Source: Caballeronia glathei | GTDB taxonomy: Bacteria; Pseudomonadota; Gammaproteobacteria; Burkholderiales; Burkholderiaceae | Reading direction: 5' to 3' | Assembly: GCF_000698595.1 (NCBI RefSeq) | Contig: NZ_JFHC01000063.1 | Coordinates: forward strand, 1-48,528 | Length of the DNA stretch: 48,528 bases | In this document: positions 44,906 through 48,528 of the stretch, in pieces | How the letters are laid out: every line of letters starts with the position of its first letter | Numbering within the stretch: position 1 is the first letter of the stretch | Program-made: the position numbers and the translations under genes | Notes under the pieces: model-generated | What the model was told of the DNA's origin: nothing | What the model saw: the letters and a program-made list of their open reading frames with translations, nothing else | Databases searched by the model: none

Positions 44906-46447
44906 TCAAAGCTGCGGATTCAGCTTTTCGACTTTCGAGTGCAGCTTGTTCAGCGCCGCAATATACGCCTTCGCGGAGGCCGCGACGATATCCGGATCGG
45001 TGCCGACGCCGTTCACGATCCGGCCGCTCTTCGAGAGCCGCACCGTCACTTCGCCCTGCGCCTGTGTGCCGGTCGTGATCGCGTTGACCGAATACAGCAC
45101 GAGTTCCGCGCCGCTGGCCACCTTCGATTCGATCGCGTGCAGCGTCGCGTCCACGGGGCCGTTGCCGCGCGACTCGCCGGTCACTTCGGCGCCGTCGACC
45201 GCGAACACGACGCGCGCCTGCGGCTGCTCGCCGGTTTCCGAATGCTGCGCCATCGACACGAAGCGGAAATGTTCCTTCGCCTGCGCTTCCGCCGATTCCT
45301 CGGAGACGATCGCCATGATGTCTTCGTCGAAGATTTCGGCCTTGCGGTCGGCGAGTTCCTTGAAGCGCGCGAACGCGGTGTTCACGTCGGCTTCCGATTC
45401 CATCGTCACGCCGAGCTCTCCCAGGCGCTGCTTGAACGCGTTGCGGCCGGACAGCTTGCCGAGCACGATCTTGTTGGTCGCCCAGCCCACGTCTTCCGCG
45501 CGCATGATTTCGTAGGTGTCGCGCGCCTTCAGCACGCCGTCCTGGTGAATGCCCGACGCGTGCGCGAACGCGTTCGCGCCCACCACCGCCTTGTTCGGCT
45601 GCACGACGAAACCGGTGATCTGCGAGACGAGCTTCGAGGTCGGCACGATCTGCGTCGTATCGATGCCGACATCGAGACCGAAATAATCCTTGCGCGTCTT
45701 GACCGCCATCACGATCTCTTCGAGCGACGTATTGCCCGCGCGCTCGCCGAGGCCGTTGATGGTGCACTCCACCTGCCGCGCGCCGCCGATCTGCACGCCG
45801 GCGAGCGAATTCGCCACCGCGAGGCCGAGGTCGTCGTGGCAGTGCACCGAGAAGATCGCCTTGTCCGAATTCGGAATGCGCTCGCGCAGCATCTTCACGA
45901 GATTGCCGTACATCTCCGGCACGCCGTAGCCGACCGTATCGGTGATGTTGATCGTGCGCGCGCCTTCGTCGATCACGCCTTCGAGCACGCGGCAGAGGAA
46001 ATCGATGTCCGAGCGGCTGCCGTCTTCCGGCGAGAACTCGACGTCGTCGGTGAACTTGCGTGCGAAACGCACGGCGAGCCGCGCCTGCTCGTACACCTGC
46101 TCCGGCGTCATGCGCAGCTTCTTTTCCATGTGCAGCGCGGACGTCGCGATGAACGTGTGGATGCGGAACTGGTTCGCGGGCTTCAATGCATCGGCGGCGC
46201 GCTGGATGTCCTTGTCGTTCGCGCGGGCGAGCGAGCAGACCGTGCTGTCCTTGACGAGCGAGGCGATGGTCTGGATCGCGTCGAAGTCGCCGTTCGAGCT
46301 GGCGGCGAAACCCGCCTCGATCACGTCGACTTTCATCCGCTCGAGTTGCTTCGCGATGCGGATTTTCTCTTCCTTCGTCATCGACGCGCCGGGGGATTGT
46401 TCGCCATCACGCAACGTCGTGTCGAAAATGATCAGCTTGTCTGCCAT
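44906..46447 (-). CDS. leuA: 2-isopropylmalate synthase
   Basis: The product is 513 aa. The N-terminal TIM barrel has FDTTLRDGEQSPGASMT with the metal-binding Asp, and later SVHCHDDLGLAVANSLAG with the HxH metal ligands (reading HCHDD) and NGLGERAGNTSLEEIVMA. The C-terminal regulatory domain (about 385-513), ending near ILxYSVNAIT-type strands, binds leucine for feedback inhibition. It condenses acetyl-CoA with 2-oxoisovalerate, the first step to leucine. The start at 46447 has a CTGGAGG ribosome-binding site. It follows ilvC-psd-pssA on the same strand but has its own promoter and a leucine-codon-rich leader. I found no CTA codon in its 513 codons. Confidence 0.97.
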   Translation of the reverse strand: MADKLIIFDTTLRDGEQSPGASMTKEEKIRIAKQLERMKVDVIEAGFAASSNGDFDAIQTIASLVKDSTVCSLARANDKDIQRAADALKPANQFRIHTFIATSALHMEKKLRMTPEQVYEQARLAVRFARKFTDDVEFSPEDGSRSDIDFLCRVLEGVIDEGARTINITDTVGYGVPEMYGNLVKMLRERIPNSDKAIFSVHCHDDLGLAVANSLAGVQIGGARQVECTINGLGERAGNTSLEEIVMAVKTRKDYFGLDVGIDTTQIVPTSKLVSQITGFVVQPNKAVVGANAFAHASGIHQDGVLKARDTYEIMRAEDVGWATNKIVLGKLSGRNAFKQRLGELGVTMESEADVNTAFARFKELADRKAEIFDEDIMAIVSEESAEAQAKEHFRFVSMAQHSETGEQPQARVVFAVDGAEVTGESRGNGPVDATLHAIESKVASGAELVLYSVNAITTGTQAQGEVTVRLSKSGRIVNGVGTDPDIVAASAKAYIAALNKLHSKVEKLNPQL

Positions 46448-46655
46448 GTCGGCCTCCAGTGGGGAGTTTTTGGATTTTGGAAACTGAGGAAAACTCAAAC
46501 GCAATTCGGGTGTTCACGCCACCGCTGGCGTCGAAAACCACGAACGAGCAGACGGGAGGCGAAAAGGGTCAGCGCGGTAGGCGCGCTAGCAGCGTTAGCG
46601 CGCATAGAGGCGCACCAGCTAGAAGAGACGAGAGGGGGAACGGAAAACAGTTCAT
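46448..46655 (-). promoter_or_regulatory. leuA leader with attenuator-like structure
   Basis: The 208-nt leader holds a leader peptide ORF (46569-46655) and several possible helices. Hairpin A (46581-46588 with 46596-46603, 8-bp perfect arms) covers the Leu codons. Hairpin B (46516-46521 with 46526-46531, 6 bp) lies downstream. A segment gcctcc (minus strand 46560-46555), nine nt past the leader stop, can pair with ggaggc of the leuA ribosome-binding site (46457-46452). No T-tract follows any hairpin, so Rho-dependent or translational control is more likely than intrinsic termination. The stretch after the leader stop is C-rich and G-poor, as Rho loading sites are. Confidence 0.65.
46569..46655 (-). 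CDS. Leucine-rich leader peptide of leuA, probably leaderless
   Basis: The ORF has 28 codons plus TGA and starts ATG at 46655. Eight codons specify Leu (positions 8, 11, 12, 17, 20, 22, 23, 26), and five of these are CTA (12, 17, 20, 23, 26). CTA is absent from leuA itself, so a slow or Leu-tRNA-limited ribosome would stall here. The A of the ATG lies 7 nt past a TATAGT -10 box, so the transcript should begin at or within a few bases of the start codon, leaving no room for a ribosome-binding site. The peptide is likely a sensor of charged tRNA-Leu, as in the enterobacterial leu leader. No homologue is known to me. Confidence 0.75.
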   Translation of the reverse strand: MNCFPFPLSSLLAGAPLCALTLLARLPR

Positions 46656-46661
46656 CGGCAA

Positions 46662-46690
46662 ACTATAGCGAGATTTCAGGATGCGTGCAA
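46662..46690 (-). promoter_or_regulatory. Sigma70-type promoter of the leuA leader
   Basis: On the minus strand TTGCAC (46690-46685) and TATAGT (46667-46662) are separated by exactly 17 bp, each one mismatch or two from consensus. The predicted start is 46655 plus or minus 2, at the ATG of the leader peptide. Confidence 0.85.
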
Positions 46691-46771
46691 TTGGGCTTTC
46701 CGATCGGAGCGATTGATGCCCTCCTGACCGGGGATCGGGCGTCCACTCCGCCTGCGCCGCACGCCGGCATG

Positions 46772-46802
46772 AAAAAAGGCGGCGGTCCTTGCGGCCGCCG
46801 CC
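46772..46802 (-). terminator. Intrinsic terminator of the ilvC-psd-pssA transcript
   Basis: Perfect 8-bp all-GC arms (46778-46785 with 46795-46802) and a 9-nt loop are followed on the minus strand by six T residues (46777-46772), 19 bp past the pssA stop. This separates leuA transcription from pssA. Confidence 0.92.
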
Positions 46803-46821
46803 TTGGCGCTTCAACGAGCCA

Positions 46822-47688
46822 TCAGTGTTCCCGCTGCGAAGTTCGCGCGGGGTTCGGTCTGCCGCGCATCGCCATGTACGCCCACCACGCATAGCCTGAG
46901 AAGCCGTACAGGACGAAAAGGCCGAACAGCATCAGCGGCGGGTCCGACGACACCAGCACGAACGCCACCACGATCAGCAGCACGCCCGCGAACGGCACGC
47001 GATAGCGCACGTCCAGCGCCTTGCCGCTGTAGAACGGCGCGTTCGACACCATCGTGACGCCTGCGTAAATCGTCAGCGCAAAGGCGACCCACGGCAGCCA
47101 CACGAGCTTGAGCGGCACGCGGTTGTCGGTTGCGAGCCAGACGAACCCCGCGATCAGCGCCGCCGCCGCCGGGCTCGGCAGCCCCTGGAAATAGCGCTTG
47201 TCGACGACGCCGACGTTCGTATTGAAGCGCGCGAGCCGCAGGGCCGCGCCCGAGCAGTACACGAACGCCGCGAGCCAGCCCCAGCGGCCCAGGTCCTTCA
47301 GCACCCATTCGTACATCACGAGCGCGGGGGCGACACCGAACGACACCATGTCGGACAGGCTGTCGAACTGTTCGCCGAACGCGCTTTGCGTGTGCGTCAT
47401 GCGCGCGACGCGGCCGTCCATGCCGTCGAGCACCATCGCGACGAAGATCGCGATCGCCGCGATCTCGAAGCGCACGTTCATCGCCTGAACGACGGCGAAG
47501 AAGCCGCAGAAGAGCGCCGCGGTCGTGAACGCGTTCGGCAGCAGATAAATGCCGCGTTTTCTCAGGAACTGCTGCCGCTTCGCGCGCCGCGTTTCCACGG
47601 CGCCGACGTCCTGCACGGCCTTGTTGCGACGAAACGCCCGCGGGGGCGCCCCATTGACTCGGGTACGGCGCGGTTTGAATGCCGCCAT
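46822..47688 (-). CDS. pssA: CDP-diacylglycerol-serine O-phosphatidyltransferase
   Basis: The product is 288 aa. After a basic N-terminus (about 1-45) come about eight transmembrane helices. The CDP-alcohol phosphotransferase motif is complete: D88, D91-G92, A95-R96, G105, D109 and D113. It joins serine to CDP-diacylglycerol to give phosphatidylserine in the inner membrane. This integral type (type II) differs from the E. coli peripheral enzyme. psd, the next enzyme of the pathway, lies 37 bp upstream, so the two form an operon for phosphatidylethanolamine synthesis. It ends in a strong terminator. Confidence 0.95.
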   Translation of the reverse strand: MAAFKPRRTRVNGAPPRAFRRNKAVQDVGAVETRRAKRQQFLRKRGIYLLPNAFTTAALFCGFFAVVQAMNVRFEIAAIAIFVAMVLDGMDGRVARMTHTQSAFGEQFDSLSDMVSFGVAPALVMYEWVLKDLGRWGWLAAFVYCSGAALRLARFNTNVGVVDKRYFQGLPSPAAAALIAGFVWLATDNRVPLKLVWLPWVAFALTIYAGVTMVSNAPFYSGKALDVRYRVPFAGVLLIVVAFVLVSSDPPLMLFGLFVLYGFSGYAWWAYMAMRGRPNPARTSQREH

Positions 47689-47725
47689 CTAGTCCTCCGT
47701 TGTGCCACTCGCTGCTGCGTCGTCG

Positions 47726-48370
47726 TTATTCGGCGAATTCAGCAAGGATTGTGGACGACGCCGACACCTTTTCACCGATCGACACGCGCGGGCGGCTTCC
47801 CACCGGCAGATACACGTCGACGCGCGAACCGAACCGGATGAAGCCGTAGCGCTGGCCGCGCGTGAGCGGCTCGCCCACATGCACGTAGCACAAAATGCGC
47901 CGCGCGATCAGGCCGGCGATCTGAACGGATGTGACGGTATGCCCCGCCGCCGTCTGAATCACGATGGCGTTGCGCTCGTTTTCAGTGGACGCCTTGTCGA
48001 CGGCCGCGTTCAGATACGCGCCCGGGTAATACTCGACCTTGCTGATCGCGCCATCGACGGGCGAGCGCTGCGAATGGACATTGAACACATTCATGAACAC
48101 GCTGATCTTCAGCGCTTCGCGGCCCGCGTACGGGTCCTGCGTGGTTTCGACCGCGACGATGCGGCCGTCCGCGGGACACAGCACGGCGTTCGCCTGCGTC
48201 GGGATCGGGCGCGCGGGGTCGCGGAAAAACTGCACGATGAAAATCACGATCAGCCAGAAGAGCCAGGCGATGCCGAAACCGCCGATCGCCTGAATCAGAA
48301 TGGCGACGATGGCGGCGGCAGCGATAAACGGCCAGCCTTCGCGCGCAATGATCGGATGTGGATAGTTCAT
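47726..48370 (-). CDS. psd: Phosphatidylserine decarboxylase proenzyme
   Basis: The product is 214 aa, the short PSD type. Two N-terminal membrane segments (about 12-48) are followed by FFRDPARPIP and LCPADGRIVAVE. The self-cleavage site is G181-S182 in IRFGSRVDVYLP; the serine becomes the pyruvoyl group. It converts phosphatidylserine to phosphatidylethanolamine at the inner membrane. The start at 48370 (MNYPHPIIAREG) is the family start; 13 more open codons upstream reach into the ilvC terminator. It is followed by pssA after 37 bp. Confidence 0.95.
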   Translation of the reverse strand: MNYPHPIIAREGWPFIAAAAIVAILIQAIGGFGIAWLFWLIVIFIVQFFRDPARPIPTQANAVLCPADGRIVAVETTQDPYAGREALKISVFMNVFNVHSQRSPVDGAISKVEYYPGAYLNAAVDKASTENERNAIVIQTAAGHTVTSVQIAGLIARRILCYVHVGEPLTRGQRYGFIRFGSRVDVYLPVGSRPRVSIGEKVSASSTILAEFAE

Positions 48371-48407
48371 GGATGAGCTTTGTGTTTTTGTAAAACCGTA
48401 GCATAGC

Positions 48408-48445
48408 AAAAGCCGTCCGGGGTAAAGCTACGCCCGGACGGCTTT
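48408..48445 (-). terminator. Hairpin terminator of ilvC
   Basis: Perfect 13-bp arms (48409-48421 with 48433-48445) and an 11-nt loop lie about 47 bp past the ilvC stop. The minus strand continues with a short tttt at the end of the stem, so it is a terminator with a modest T-tract. The psd promoter must lie in or just after it. Confidence 0.75.
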
Positions 48446-48491
48446 CGGTGGTGCGACTTCGGGTGGTGCGACTGCGTGACGCCTTACAGCC

Positions 48492-48528
48492 TTAGTTCTT
48501 GGACTGGTCGACGAGCTTGTTCTTCGCG
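48492..48528 (-). CDS. ilvC: Ketol-acid reductoisomerase, C-terminal end (partial)
   Basis: Only the last 11 codons plus TAA are inside the window (AKNKLVDQSKN). This matches the C-terminal end I recall for Burkholderia IlvC, and the neighbouring psd-pssA-leuA order is the one that follows ilvC in this family. The full enzyme isomerises and reduces acetohydroxy acids in valine, leucine and isoleucine synthesis. The call rests on a very short segment plus synteny. Confidence 0.7.
   Translation of the reverse strand, partial: AKNKLVDQSKN

Noticed and set aside
46516..46531. Hairpin B in the leuA leader as an intrinsic terminator
   Set aside because: The 6-bp stem is followed by gaacacccg rather than a U-tract, so it does not meet the criteria by itself.

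Overview
The window is a high-GC chromosomal segment of a betaproteobacterium of the family Burkholderiaceae, most likely Paraburkholderia, Caballeronia or Burkholderia. Three things point there: the gene order tpiA-secG-tRNA-Leu-nuoA-N, the order ilvC-psd-pssA-leuA, and protein families typical of the group (DUF2863, DUF2818). It is dense housekeeping and catabolic DNA. I see no insertion sequence, prophage, CRISPR array or rRNA.

Layout. 1-4010 carries four plus-strand genes: a DUF2863 protein, a LuxR-type regulator with a degenerate receiver domain, a CbiM-like membrane protein and an exported protein with a Lys/Ser/Thr-rich tail. 4041-8516 holds an M14 carboxypeptidase with yaaA, an orphan PIN-domain protein, a class I aminotransferase and a GST. 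8629-17538 is an acyl-CoA catabolism region made of two convergent operons. The plus-strand operon has a 3-hydroxyacyl-CoA dehydrogenase, a crotonase, a histidine phosphatase, an APH-type kinase and an acyl-CoA dehydrogenase. The minus-strand operon has two acyl-CoA dehydrogenases and two MaoC hydratases.

17646-34221 (minus strand) contains the complete 14-gene complex I operon nuoA-N, followed by a small membrane protein (DUF2818), a NUDIX hydrolase and a DUF1178 protein. Upstream of nuoA, on the same strand, lie tRNA-Leu(GAG), secG, tpiA, a quinone oxidoreductase, pnp and rpsO. 40199-44821 carries a branched-chain amino acid type binding protein, a two-module BamE-like lipoprotein, and a beta-carbonic anhydrase beside a SulP transporter. 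44906-48528 (minus strand) ends with leuA, pssA, psd and the last codons of ilvC.

Most interesting signals. (1) Upstream of leuA, a strong sigma70-type promoter sits so close to a 28-codon ORF that the ORF should be read from a leaderless or nearly leaderless mRNA. The ORF has eight Leu codons, five of them CTA, a codon I do not find at all in leuA. This looks like a leucine-sensing attenuator. (2) The plus-strand catabolic operon places an APH-type kinase next to an acyl-CoA dehydrogenase with the ACAD10/11-type DGPDEVH signature. That pairing is known from 4-hydroxyacyl-CoA breakdown, and here it comes with a phosphatase gene. Other points of note are the structured pnp leader, a histidine-rich heptad repeat in NuoL, a TTG start for nuoA and large structured spacers inside the nuo operon.
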